From: Effrenium voratum
Taxonomy: Eukaryota; Sar; Dinophyceae; Suessiales; Symbiodiniaceae
NCBI GenBank assembly: GCA_963377175.1
Contig: CAUJNA010000194.1
Coordinates: forward strand, 117,501 to 181,500
DNA length: 64,000 bases
Direction: 5' to 3'
The notes under the pieces are model-generated. The model made no database searches. It had not been told where the DNA came from and saw nothing but the letters and a program-made list of their open reading frames with translations. A program made the position numbers and the translations under genes. Positions 22,371 to 32,899 of this stretch are shown one piece after another; the stretch's first letter is position 1, and the number at the start of each line of letters is the position of its first letter.

Positions 22371-22372
22371 GC

Positions 22373-24109
22373 AAGGAAAAAGGCATGAAAAGAGATCGAG
22401 AGAGCGGTGTGGCTGTCCATGTAGGTTTATACATGTTCAAACGCAACCTGGATGACAATGGCTGTTACTGCTGTCAAATCACTGAAGCTTTCTTATCACA
22501 AGAAACTTCAATCAATGCAGGATGACTGGGCACATTGCTGGATCCGTGAGTATCCAAAATAAGGGACCCCCCCACCATTGCATCGCCGGGGGGGGGGGGG
22601 GGAAGGGGTTCTAACTTCTAAAAGAAGGGCAAGAGATTGACGGGGGTGGCGGTGCTGTCTGCGCTGCTGGTGATCAGGGGGCTGGGGCATGCTGTTTGGG
22701 TATTTGAGCGAGATTCTCGGTCCGCGAGTGCTGTTTGGGGTGCTGGGCGCGCTTTTGCGATTGATGTCAGTGGGTGAGTGCGTCGCTCCTGAATGTGGGA
22801 AAACCGTCGCTTCGGAACGCTGATTAAAAATTGCAAGCGTTCGGAAGTGATTGTCTACCTATTAGGGTGCTGGTGCGGGTGGTTTTGGGGGGGCTGGTGA
22901 CGGCTGCGGGAGATTGACGGCTGGTGCAGGTTCTATTTTAGACCGCCAGGTGTGTTTTTGCGAGATTAGGGCATGCAACTTGGGATTTTTGTGCAGGTGT
23001 TGTTCTGGGATGATGTTTGGGGTGTTGAGGTGCTCTTCGGGCAGTGCTGTTTGAGGCGCTGGCGTGCAATCGTTAGCACATGTTTTGTTATGTGAGGTCT
23101 ATGCTGGTGCATGTTTTGCCGTGTATCACAACAAGCACCCTCCAAAAAGGGACTCACAAGATTGCTTGGATATCCCGGATATCTCCATGGATGTAAAGGA
23201 TTTTTTGGTTTTCAGGGTGGGTGGCTTTCGGCTTTTTGATTTTTGTGGCTTTTACGTTGGTTTTGTGGCTTTTGTGGCTTTTCATTTCGCATCCTCTGCA
23301 TTCACACTTCCTCTCTGTTTGTCTTTGTGGGTTCATGCGGCTTTTGCGGCTTTGGCTTTTCGCATCCTCTGCATTGCATTGCCAGTTTCGCTGCGGCAGG
23401 TAACTTTTTGGCTTTGTGGCTTTTGGCGGCTTTTCGCATCCTCTGCTTTCCCAGTTGGTTTTTGGCCTCGCCACCCCCTTTCGATTAAAATGCACGATCA
23501 TCATGCGACAGCTACTTTTTAGATTCTTTGCCCCTAATTGAATCATCACTTTTTCGATCATCATGGGGGGGGCTGCCGCCCTCCCAACACCCCCGCTACG
23601 TTTTAGGTGTTTTGCAGGGATTGCGCCCGTATTTGAATCCTCACTTTTAGCATCATGAGGGGGACCCGCCCCTCTTTTTAACATGCGTACATAAATGCCT
23701 ACCTTGCCGGAGAGGAACTGATGATGCTGAAGATGTAGGAACCTCGATTTGCTGGTGATGCTGGGGATGTTGGCTGGACATGTTGAAAACGATGCTGATG
23801 ATGTTGATGGACTAGCGTAAAATACGTACATTTCGTGAGAAAATGTTGTAAAATGCAGCATTTCACTAGCCAGGGCGGAAAAAACAAAAAAAACTAGAGG
23901 ACGATTGGCCCGAAAGCATTTTTGCACAGGTGCTCATCCAGCCGCGGGGACAACTTTTTACATCGCTGCGGCGAGCGTGTCTATTCGCGGCGATGCTCAA
24001 TGTGTATGGTCACATGAGAGCTCCATCTCATCATCCTAGTTTCCTCTCGAACTGCGCCGCGCGATTTCTCACGAAAGTGGTCTGCGCAAGCTGCATTGTT
24101 CCAGGCTGC
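22373..24109. other. No gene supported; low-complexity intron-like sequence
   Basis: Contains a G run (22589-22602) and, at 23215-23470, a loose T-rich repeat of GTGGCTTTTGTGG and GCATCCTCTGCATT. ORFs here are artefacts. No element or exon was recognised. Confidence 0.4.
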
Positions 24110-24530
24110 TGCGCGCAAGTGCTCTCTGCAAGGTGCTGCACGCAAGTGCTCTGTGCAAGTTGCTCTGCGCAAGTGCTCTGAGCAAGTTGCTCTGCGCAAG
24201 TGCTCTGCGCCAGTTGCTCCGCGCAAGCGCTTTGCTCATGTTCTCTGTGCAAGTTGGTCTGTGCAAGTTGCTCTGCGCCAGTTGCTCCGTGCAAGCGCTT
24301 TGCGCATGTGCTCTGTGCAAGTTGCTCTGCGCAAGTGCTCTGGGCAAGTTGCTCTGCGCAAGTGCTCTGCGCCAGTTGCTCCGTGCAAGCGCTTTGCGCA
24401 TGTGCTCTGTGCAAGTTGGTCTGTGCAAGTTGCTCTGCGCAAGTGCTTTGTGCAATTGCTCTGTGCAAGTTGCTCTGCGCAAGTTGCTCTGCGCAAGTGA
24501 CTCTGCGCAAGTTGCTCTGCGCAAGTGCTG
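24110..24530. repeat. 13/14 bp minisatellite
   Basis: About 30 units alternating GTGCTCTGCGCAA (13 bp) and GTTGCTCTGCGCAA (14 bp), with variants GCGCTTTGCGCAT and GTTGGTCTGTGCAA. Several higher-order copies of about 110 bp are visible (for example GCCAGTTGCTCC ... GCGCTTTGCGCATGTGCTC at about 24269 and 24371). Open on both strands as a by-product. Confidence 0.85.
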
Positions 24531-24559
24531 CCGGAGCTGTGGGAATGTACTTCGCGTAT

Positions 24560-25090
24560 TAATTTTGTACTTGAAAGTTGCGATTTTCCAGCCGGAGCTG
24601 CGGGGGTGTGCTCCGCTTACTACGTTAGTACTTAAAAATTGCGATTTTCCAGCCTGAGCTGCGGGAGCACGCTCCGCACACTACGTCTGTACTTAAAAGT
24701 TGCGATATTCCAGCCGGAGACACGCTCCGCGTACTACGTTTGTACTTAAAAGTTGCGATTTTCAAGCCGGAGCTGCGGGGGTGCTCCGCGTACTACGATT
24801 GTACTTAAACACGCTCCGCATACTTCGTCTGTACTTAAAAGTTGCGATTTTCCAGACGGAGCAAGCTCCGCGTGCTACGTTTGTATTGCGATTTTCAAGC
24901 CGGAGCTGCGGGGGTGTGCTCCGCGTGCTACGATTGTACTTGAAAGTTGCGATTTTCCAGCCTGAGCTGCGGGAGCACGGTCCGCATACTACGTCTGTAC
25001 TTAAAAGTTGCGGTTTTACAGCCAGAGCTGCAGGAGCACGCTCCGCGTACTACGTTTGTACTTAAGAGCTGCGAGTTTCAAGCCGGAGCC
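24560..25090. repeat. 61 bp tandem repeat, about nine units
   Basis: The core TTGCGATTTTCCAGCC recurs at 24578, 24638, 24699, 24754, 24842, 24886, 24947, 25008 and 25069, giving a main spacing of 60-61 bases with one shortened and one lengthened unit. Each unit also contains GTACTTAAAAG and GCTCCGCGTACTACGT. The last unit runs directly into the tRNA-like sequence at 25094. Confidence 0.85.
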
Positions 25091-25093
25091 GCG

Positions 25094-25170
25094 GACCAGG
25101 GGGGAATCGAACCCGCGACCGCGGGATTGCGAAAGCAGGCGCGCAAACCACGAGACAACTTCCAAAGGCC
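25094..25170 (-). other. tRNA-like sequence (possible SINE head or tRNA pseudogene)
   Basis: The minus strand contains GGTTCGATTCC (25112-25102), a perfect internal box B, preceded by GCGGTCGCGG and followed by CCCCCTGGTCC. A D-arm-like TTGTCTCGTGG lies about 45 bases upstream, a normal tRNA spacing. The T stem pairs at four of five positions, but the acceptor and anticodon stems pair poorly. I therefore read it as a tRNA-derived relic and not a working tRNA. Confidence 0.4.
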
Positions 25171-25189
25171 GCTTCGCGAGCAAGAAAAT

Positions 25190-26045
25190 TGCACGGCGCC
25201 ACAGCGAGAGCGCTTCGACACGCACAATCTCCGCAGAGGGTTCGCCGAGACTAAGACAAATTCGTACGGCGCCACAGCGAGAGCGCTTCGACGCGCACGA
25301 TCTCCGCAGAGGGTCGCGCGCGGACCGCAGAAATCGTAAAAAGTCCTCAGTTTTTTTAACCTCGACCACGCGAATCTCCGCAGAGGGGTCTGCCAAGGTC
25401 AAGGCAGATTCGCCCGGGACCACAGCGAGAGCGATCCGACACGCGCGATCCCCGCAGAGGGTTCATCGGGCTCACGACAGCTTCGCACGGAACCACGGCG
25501 AGGGCAATCCGACACGCAGGATCCCCGCAGAGGGTGCGCCAAGGTCAAGACAATTCGCACGGGACCACAGCGAGAGCGCTTCGACACGCACGATCCCCGC
25601 AGAGGGTGCGCCAAGGTCAAGACAGATTCGCACGGGGCCACAGCGAGAGCGCTTGGACACGCACGATCTCCGCAGAGGGCTCGCCGCGACCAAGACAAAT
25701 TCGCACGGCGCCACAGCGAGAGCGCTTCGACGCGCAGGATCTCCGCAGAGGGTTCGCCAAGGTCAAGACAAATTCGCACGGCGCCACAGCGAGAGCGCTT
25801 CGACACGCACGATCTCCGCAGAGGGTTCGCCGCGACCAAGACAGATTCGCACGGCGCCACAGCGAGAGCGCTTCGACACGCACGATCCCGCAGAGGGTTC
25901 ATCGGCTCAAGACAAATTCGCACGGCGCCACAGCGAGAGCGCTTCGACACGCACGATCTCCGCAGAGGGTTCGCCGCGCTCAAGACAAATTCGCACGGCG
26001 CCACAGCGAGAGCGCTTCGACACGCACGATCTCCGCAGAGGGGTG
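25190..26045. repeat. 73 bp satellite array, 12 units
   Basis: The motif CTCCGCAGAGGG (or CCCCGCAGAGGG) ends at 25240, 25313, 25387, 25461, 25534, 25606, 25679, 25752, 25825, 25897, 25969 and 26042, a period of 72-74 bases. The unit also includes GCACGGCGCCACAGCGAGAG. The array is open in one + frame for 363 codons and also largely open on the minus strand, but 73 is not a multiple of three, so the peptide repeats only every three units. I treat it as a satellite and not a gene. Confidence 0.85.
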
Positions 26046-26209
26046 CGTTTCGTAAGCTCCTGTCGGGCCTACCCCCGCCAGAAAAAGAAGAAGAATTAAG
26101 AGTCGAGAAGTGAAGGTAGAACAGAAAAGTTAGCTTGTGTTTTTAGGATAGTGAAGTAACACCCGACAAATTAGCTTGTGCTTTTAGTAGAATGAGATAA
26201 CAGCCGAAA

Positions 26210-26425
26210 AGTTGACATGAGAAGTTGGCAGGTGAAGTAACTCTCAAAAAGTTGACATGAGAAGTAGGCAGGTGAAGTAACTCTCGGCAAGTTGAAGTAA
26301 CTCTCGACAAGTTGGCATGAGAAGTTGGCAGGTGAAGTAACTCTCGACAAGTTGGCATGAGAAGTTGGCAGGTGAAGTAACTCTCGACAAGTTGGCATGA
26401 GAAGTTGGCAGGTGATGTTGGCAGC
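26210..26425. repeat. 40 bp tandem repeat
   Basis: Five units of GTTGGCATGAGAAGTTGGCA plus GGTGAAGTAACTCTCGACAA, with small deletions in the first copies. Lies in presumed intron. Confidence 0.85.
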
Positions 26426-26429
26426 CGCT

Positions 26430-27395
26430 TTTAGAAGAAGAACCCTTCGCAATGCTTCCGGGAAAAACCTAAATTAAATCTCGACCCTATCCCCATCTCT
26501 GAGGCACCAAGCAGACAGAGGCAGAGCAGCGCGCCTGGGCGAGAGTTGGCCATGAGGGGTGAAGCATCAGAGCTCGCCACCGGAGCTGCATCGTTGCCTG
26601 TTTCCCGCTCACATGTCGGTGTTTTGTCGGCTAGCTGGTTCAACACCTTGTACGCAATGATTAGCGGATTCCGGAGTATGCGGTTTATGGAGTTGAACAT
26701 GCGTCTTGCGGATTGCAATTTGCAGATTATGGGTTGCATGGATTTTCGATGCTCCGGCACCACCACAATTTGCAGCGCGGATTACGGATTAAGCAGATTT
26801 CCAACAAAACAAGGATTATGCAGATTATTGATTATTGATTTGGGCCACCGGATTTCGAACAGGCTAGTGTGAGGAAGCTGGCCACCTTGCATGCTTTCAA
26901 CATTTGAGCTTCTCAGCAAAAGTATCCGAGTGCGCATTTCCAACAACTCGGAAATCGAGAGCTCCGAGGTGAAAAGCCGTGACTTGCAGTTCACGTCTCC
27001 AGATGTGTGGTTGGGCAGGCCGCATGATTGTCAGCAGGAATCCGACCCTTGAAAGTGGCGGTCTATGTTGGCGGTCGGCAACAAAGTACAAATACAAAAG
27101 CAACATAAAGCGATGCTGGCTATGCTCCTTGCTTCAGGGGTTGATTTCTCAATCTTTGTGGGGGCCGGGGGTGGGGGGGGGGTTCATGACTTTCTGGGTG
27201 TTTAAAAAGGTTGCCATTGTTCATATCTTGGCAGCAGCTGTTGGGCCGTACATGTGGTTGTTGGGCTGGCTAGCTTTCGTTCACCCGCCTCTGCAACCAG
27301 CCCCTTTCAAGGGGCGGGGACACCACAATCTTGTTTGAACCAAATTTGTTCACTATGCTTGAGCATGTGCCCTATTCTCGATGTTGGATATCGAG
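26430..27395. other. No gene supported
   Basis: AT-richer intron-like sequence. A T-rich, duplicated GGATTATGCAGATTATTGATT segment lies near 26810 and a G run near 27170. No exon or element recognised. Confidence 0.35.
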
Positions 27396-27399
27396 GCGT

Positions 27400-30215
27400 G
27401 GGTCAGCTGGAAGAGCAAGTGCAAAGTGCAGAGCGCACAGCAGCTGAGGAAGGCTGGGCACAAAACCCAGGGCGGGCATTTGTTGCGCTGTTTCTATCAC
27501 GTAGGGGTCAACCCTTGAAGTTGAGGCCCAGTCAGTGGCTTTCATGGAGGGTTGTGAGTGGGGCTTCCGTTTTTTTTCCCCAGCAGAGTTTGATGACAGC
27601 AAGCCTCGGATTGTTGGCTGGGTCGCGTCAGGAATCAGGTCGGTATTGTTGCGCCGGCTGAGGCAGCAGACTCACCGACGCGGAGCAGCGCAGTTTGGCA
27701 AGATGTGGCAAGTTGGCGAGCCAGTTCTATGATGGGCGGTTGCAGGTTGACCTGCCATCCCTGCAATCGGAGTGGTTCAGAGCTTGCGTTGACAAGATGG
27801 CTGAAGACGCATTAAGTCATTCCTCCTTCCGGATTTAACCAGTAAGTTTCATGGGCTCAGGCCTAAGTCAGCTGGAAGAGCAACTGCGAAGTGCGGAGCG
27901 CAGCCAAGCAGCTGAGGAAGGCAGGGGCAGGGGTGGTTCCAGGGGTGAAGGGTGGGCGGCAAGGGTAAGAAGTGTTCACGCTGGCATCTTCCGACTGTTC
28001 GAGGACGCTATTGCGAACCTAGGCTGGGGCGGGTAGACAAAGCTAAAACTCGCCGAAATCTGCCTGAACATGCAGACTGGATTGATCTGGGTGGCACCCT
28101 TGGTGCACCCTTGGCTCGGGGCAAAAGCCTGCAAGTTGAGGTTGCAGTTCTTGTCAGGTGTTGGAGCAATGTTGCCGCTGCAGGGGTTGATGAAATGGTG
28201 TGCAAAAGGCAGAGCTGATACAGGGGACCAACTGGACTTCTGGCCCTGTTCGCTTCAGGCGTGAGGTCTAAGTATTGGCAGCTGTGCCGGCTGAGGCAGC
28301 AAACTCACCGAGGCGGAGCTGCGCAGCTTGGCAAGATTTGGCTGGCCACATGGCCTGTGCCGTGTCTTGGCGCTATGATGGACGGTTGCATGTTGACCTG
28401 CCATCCCTGCAATTAGAGTGGTTCAGAGCTTGTGTTGACAAGATGGCTGGAGACGCATTGAGTGGGCTCAGGCCTGAGTCAGCTGGAAGAGCAACTGCGA
28501 AGTGCGGAGCGCAGCCAAGCAGTCGAGGAAGGCAGGGGCAGGGGTGGTTCCAGGGGTGCGGCAAGGGTAAGAAGTGTTCACGCAGGCTATTGCGAACTTA
28601 GGCCGGGGCGGGTAGACAAAGCTGAAACTCGCCGAAACCTGCCTGAATATGCAGATTGGATTGATCTGCGTGGGCACCCTTGGTGCACCCTTGGTGCACC
28701 CTTGGCCCTTGGTGCCCCTTTTGTTCACCCTTGGCTCGGGGCAAAAGCCTGCAAGTTGAGGTTGCAGTTCTTGTCAGGTGTTGGAGCAATGTTGCCGCTG
28801 CAGGGATTGATGGAATGGTGTGCAAAAGGCAGAGCTGATACAGGGGACTAACTGGACTTCTGGCCCTGTTCGCTTCAGGCGTGAGGTCTAAGTATTGGCA
28901 GCTGTGCCGGCTGAGGCAGCAAACTCACCGAGGCGGAGCAGCGCAGCTTGGCAAGATTTGGCAAGATGGACGGTTGCATGTTGACCTGCCATCCCTGCAA
29001 TCGGAGTGGTTCAGAGCTTGCGTTGACAAGATGGCCGGAGACGCATTAAGTTCCTCCTTCCGGATTTAATCAGTAAGTTTCATGGGCTCAGGCCTAAGTC
29101 AGCTGGAAAAGCAACTGCGAAGTGCGGAGCGCAGCCAAGCAGTTGAGGAAGGCAGGGGCAGGGGTGGTTCCAGGGGTGAAGGGTGGGCGGCAAGGGTAAG
29201 AAGTGTTCACGCTGGCTATTGCGAACTTCGGCCGAAACTCGCCGAAACCTGCCTGAACATGCAGACTGGATTGATCTGGGTGGGCACGGGGCAAACGCCT
29301 GCAAGTTGAGGTTGCAGTTCTTGTCAGGTGTTGGAGAAATGTTGCCGCTGCAGGGGTTGATGACATGGTGTGCAAAAGGCATTGTTCGCTTCAGGTGTGA
29401 GGTCTAATTATTGGCAGCTGTGCCGGCTGAGGCAGCAAACTCACCGAGGCGGAGCAGCGCAGCTTGGCAAGATTTGGCAAGATGGACGGTTGCATGTTGA
29501 CCTGCCATCCCTGCAATCGGAGTGGTTCAGAGCTTGTGTTGACAAGATGGCTGGAGACGCATGGAGTTCCTCCTTCCGGATTTAATCAGTAAGTTTCACG
29601 GGCTCAGGCCTAAGTCAGCTGGAAGAGCAACTGCGAAGTGCGGAGCGCAGCCAAGCAGTTGAGGAAGGCAGGGGCAGGGGTGGTTCCAGGGTGAAGGGTG
29701 GGCGGCAAGGGTAAGTTCACGCTGGCTATTGCGAACTTAGGCCGCAATTCGCCGAAACCTGCCTGAATATGCAGATTGAATTGATCTGGGTGGGCACCCT
29801 TGTTGCACTCTTGGCCCTTGGTGCCCCTTTTGTGCGGGGCAAAAGCCTACATAGTTGAGGTTGCAGTTCTTGTCAGGTGTTGGAGCAATGTTGCCGCTGC
29901 AGGGATTGATGAAATGGTGTGAAAAAGGCAGAGCTGACACAGGGGACTAATTGGACTGGCCTTGTTCGCTTCAGGCGTGAGGTTTAATTATCGGCAGCTG
30001 TGCCGGCTGAGGCAGCAAACTCACCGAGGCGGAGCGGCGCAGCTCGGCAAGATTTGGCAAAAGCTGGCCACATGGCCTGTGCCGTGTCTTGGCGCATGAT
30101 GGACGCCTGCCATCCCTGCAATTGGAGTGGTTCAGTGCTTGTGTTGCAGGCCTGAGTCAGCTGGAAGAGCAACTGCGAAGTGCGGAGCGCAGCCAAGAGG
30201 TTGAGGAAGGCAGGG
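27400..30215 (+). CDS. Tandem array of two coiled-coil exons (A, B), about five copies
   Basis: Exon A, 39 bases (copies starting near 27662, 28294, 28915, 29431, 30011), follows GGCTGAG|GC and reads SKLTEAEQRSLA. Exon B, 60 bases (near 27400, 27861, 28471, 29092, 29608, 30150), follows CTCAG|GC and reads LSQLEEQLRSAERSQAAEEG. Both begin with two bases of a codon and end with one, before GA (A) and GC (B) donors, so any number of A-B pairs keeps frame. Each pair adds 33 residues of charged amphipathic helix. Intron sequence is duplicated too (unit length 516-621 bases, for example TGCAAGTTGAGGTTGCAGTT). Function beyond a long coiled coil is unknown; donors and phase are by inspection. Confidence 0.5.
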
Positions 30216-30391
30216 GCAGGGCAGCATGGCTGAGGGGGCGTTCAAGAAGGGAACATGTTTCTGAGGGTCCTGTGCGGGGGTCTGACAATTCTAGCATGCA
30301 GCATATGCTTTCTCTCGTAGTTGCTTGTCAGGTATTTTTCAAATTGCCCGCACTCTGTAAATGAATGAAACGCACGCGCGCAGGTCTGTGT

Positions 30392-30720
30392 GTGTGTGTG
30401 CGGAGTGGCAGAATACCCTGCCACCACCTTTAGGTTCTGGCTGTTATCGCAGGGGGGCAAGGCCTCCAGTGATGAACCTTGCCCAACGAAGCTGCATCAC
30501 TGGAGGGGATGCAAGGCCTGATCAGCCTTGTGTACCTGCAACATTTGAGTGATTCTGAAAGTCTATTTGGCCCTCTTCTTTTGCCGCTGTGTGTGCTTCA
30601 TGTTGAATCTTGTAACGTTTTCGACACTAGAGGGAAGCCAAGTGACCTGCCAGCCGAAACTATTACTCGAAGACCCACTCAGCACGTTGATGAGTACCCT
30701 CCTTCGGGAGTTCAAGTGTG
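30392..30720 (+). repeat. 5' pseudo-LTR of the Penelope-like element
   Basis: Begins GTGTGTGTGCGGAGTGGCAG and ends GGGAGTTCAAGTGTG. It matches 40864-41191 with about six differences in 329 bases by eye. It contains a perfect 12 bp inverted repeat, CCTCCAGTGATG (30463-30474) and CATCACTGGAGG (30495-30506), with a 20-base loop. Upstream is a TG run. A hammerhead ribozyme core was looked for and not found. Confidence 0.8.
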
Positions 30721-31042
30721 ATCACCCCATCTTGGGGGAACCTCGGGTGTACCCATCGTGTGACCCCGGGCCGGTTCGCCGGAAAATTTGACCTCAACGT
30801 TCTTATCATAGACCAGCAGAATTTCACGTTTAAGCAGGAACGAGGTTTCACTAACGGGAAGACAGCCACCAGATCATAGTGACGTCTCACGGGCGCCTGG
30901 GCGCTGCTTGCCGATCTTTTCATGCTTTGCCTTGTGTTGATTTGAGCTTGACATGATCTTGCGTTGTCATGAAATTGAAGCTTGTCGGTCTTAGTCTTTC
31001 TCAAGGTTGATTTGTGCCATCACCTGGGTTCGCTGAGTCGTC

Positions 31043-32450
31043 ATGTCCCGCCGTGATGATCGTGACAGATCCAGAACTCGACGTAGACGGGACAACGAGA
31101 ATATGACACCGCCATGGTCTCGGACGGCATGGATTGGTCCAACCCGATGATGTGGCAGCACAATCCGAACATCAATCCTCCCAGTTCCATGCCGCAGTCG
31201 CAGACCAACTACCTGCAACCTCCTCCTCCTCCGTTGGCGCAGTTCCATCATTCAGCGCCGTGCTTTCACCAGTACCCGCCGGTTAACTACTCAATGCCGT
31301 TCCCTCCAGAGCCTGAACCCACCAAGAACATGAAGACGACAATGGTGCTGCCTGACAACACACAAGGACGTCACCCGGAACCTGCGGCAGCAACAAGCCA
31401 CCCGGCTCCGTTACCATTGCAGCCTAAGAAGTCATGGCTCATCCCACCGGGGTTGTGGCAACCCGGTGAGGGCTTGCTGGACAAGAAACCCCTATACCTC
31501 CTCACAGCTCGCAACGTGAGATGTCGGGCATGGACATTCGTGACGTTTGCCTGGTTCAGGTCATCCACGGCGGCATTTCGAGCTGCTGAGACCGTTTGCA
31601 CATGGACGATTTGTGACGTGGGAAGGGTTTCGTACACGCACCGAAGCCCTGCTTTGGAGTACTTGCTCGAAGCTTCTTCGCCGATCCCAGCCCCTCAACT
31701 TGCTCACTTTGGAAAAGAACCTTGCAGGTTCGATGGGCCTCAACATTGATGACTTCAACCAGCGGATTAAGGTTCATGAGCACCTGGGCAATCTCATTCT
31801 GGAATTCCTGAATCAGCATCATCAAGCGCGAACATGAGCTACTCCAAGCACAGTACTCAGCATCACAGCGATCGTCACATCCTTCTACGGCTAACATCCG
31901 CAATGACGATGCGGAGCTGGTCACACCACCGCCGCCGGTGAATCACTCGCAGTCTTGTACTCCCACCAGTTCCTTGCCAACGGTGAGTGCGGCCGCCCTT
32001 GATGGCAAGTCCTTCGATGCTCAACCTCAACACCAACCACGGATCATTCAATCACTTCACGGCATGTCGCCTCCACCTGCCAAGCAGGTCGCATTGAAGT
32101 TGCTGACAATGCACAGCACGCCGGAAGATATCATCAAGCACTACACCTGGACCAGTTACCAACCTCGCGTCTTCCTCAAGCAGGCTCCTACAACCACCGC
32201 TGTCCCGGCATTGATGAAGTGGGCCAATCACCCACCCCGCCTCAATGGCAACAAATCTCTGGATGCTATGGCAGTTCAACTTCAACAAGCACGTCAACGT
32301 TTGGCGAAAGGAGATGCGCCTACCTTTGCTTCCATGGCTTCTTGGTGTGGGGGCTTGAGCCTGTCTACAGCACCAAGCTCACGGACAAGGCGCTATGCCT
32401 GCTCCTTGTGCTGCTCGACTTCTTGCAGGATGAAGTGATCCTCTCACAGC
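31043..32450 (+). pseudogene. N-terminal leader region of the Penelope-like element
   Basis: The ATG at 31043 gives MSRRDDRDRSRTRRRRDNEN, an Arg/Ser-rich start. One frame over follows WSNPMMWQHNPNINPPSSMP, a Pro/Gln-rich stretch to about 31540. Another frame continues as FVTWEGFRTRTEALLWSTCS ... LNIDDFNQRIKVHEHLGNLI, and from 31938 as a Ser/Pro-rich stretch with KQVALKLLTMHSTPEDIIKH. I recognise no domain. The basic, low-complexity character would suit nucleic acid binding. Three frame changes separate the blocks; T-rich sequence at 32450-32720 has no coding character and could be an intron. Confidence 0.5.
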
Positions 32451-32899
32451 CAGTATGAGCCCGGAGTGGCAGGCATCGTCGTGATTTGCGCTTGAAAACT
32501 TACATGACATTGCCTTGTTTGCTTGTCATGACTTGCACTTTGCCTTGAAATGCATTCGCCCTATTCATATGCATACTTGTCATCATATGTGTTTGCATGA
32601 CTTGAACATTGGCTTGCGTTGATGCATGTCGCTGCCACCTTATAGCCGCTGTTGAACAATCTTGCAGCATGTGGACTGAGTTTCAGCGCAGTGGAATCTT
32701 CGATGAAGTTGTGCAATGGCGTGCTTTGTCCTGGAAACTTTGACGTTTGTCTCAGCGTGCTGGTGGTTTTGCTTCCCGGAACTACCTCGACCTCCAGTAC
32801 CCGCAGATGAATTTGAATCAATTCAACACTTAGTTCACTTAGACATGATCCTGGAAGTGCTCACTCTTGTCCGCATCGCGCTCCAGATTCCGACGACAG

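Noticed and set aside
24031..24657. Cys/Ala/Leu-rich ORFs on both strands
   Set aside because: By-products of a 13/14 bp minisatellite.
25008..26099. 363-codon + ORF with HSESASTRTISAEG repeats
   Set aside because: It covers a 73 bp satellite that is not a multiple of three and is open on the other strand too; no domain.
24110..26425. CRISPR-like array
   Set aside because: Regular repeats are present but spacers are not unique; these are satellites in a nuclear genome.
30392..30720. Hammerhead ribozyme in the pseudo-LTR
   Set aside because: CGAAAC is present near 30654 but no matching CTGATGA-type core lies at the right distance; CTGATCA at 30509 does not fit.
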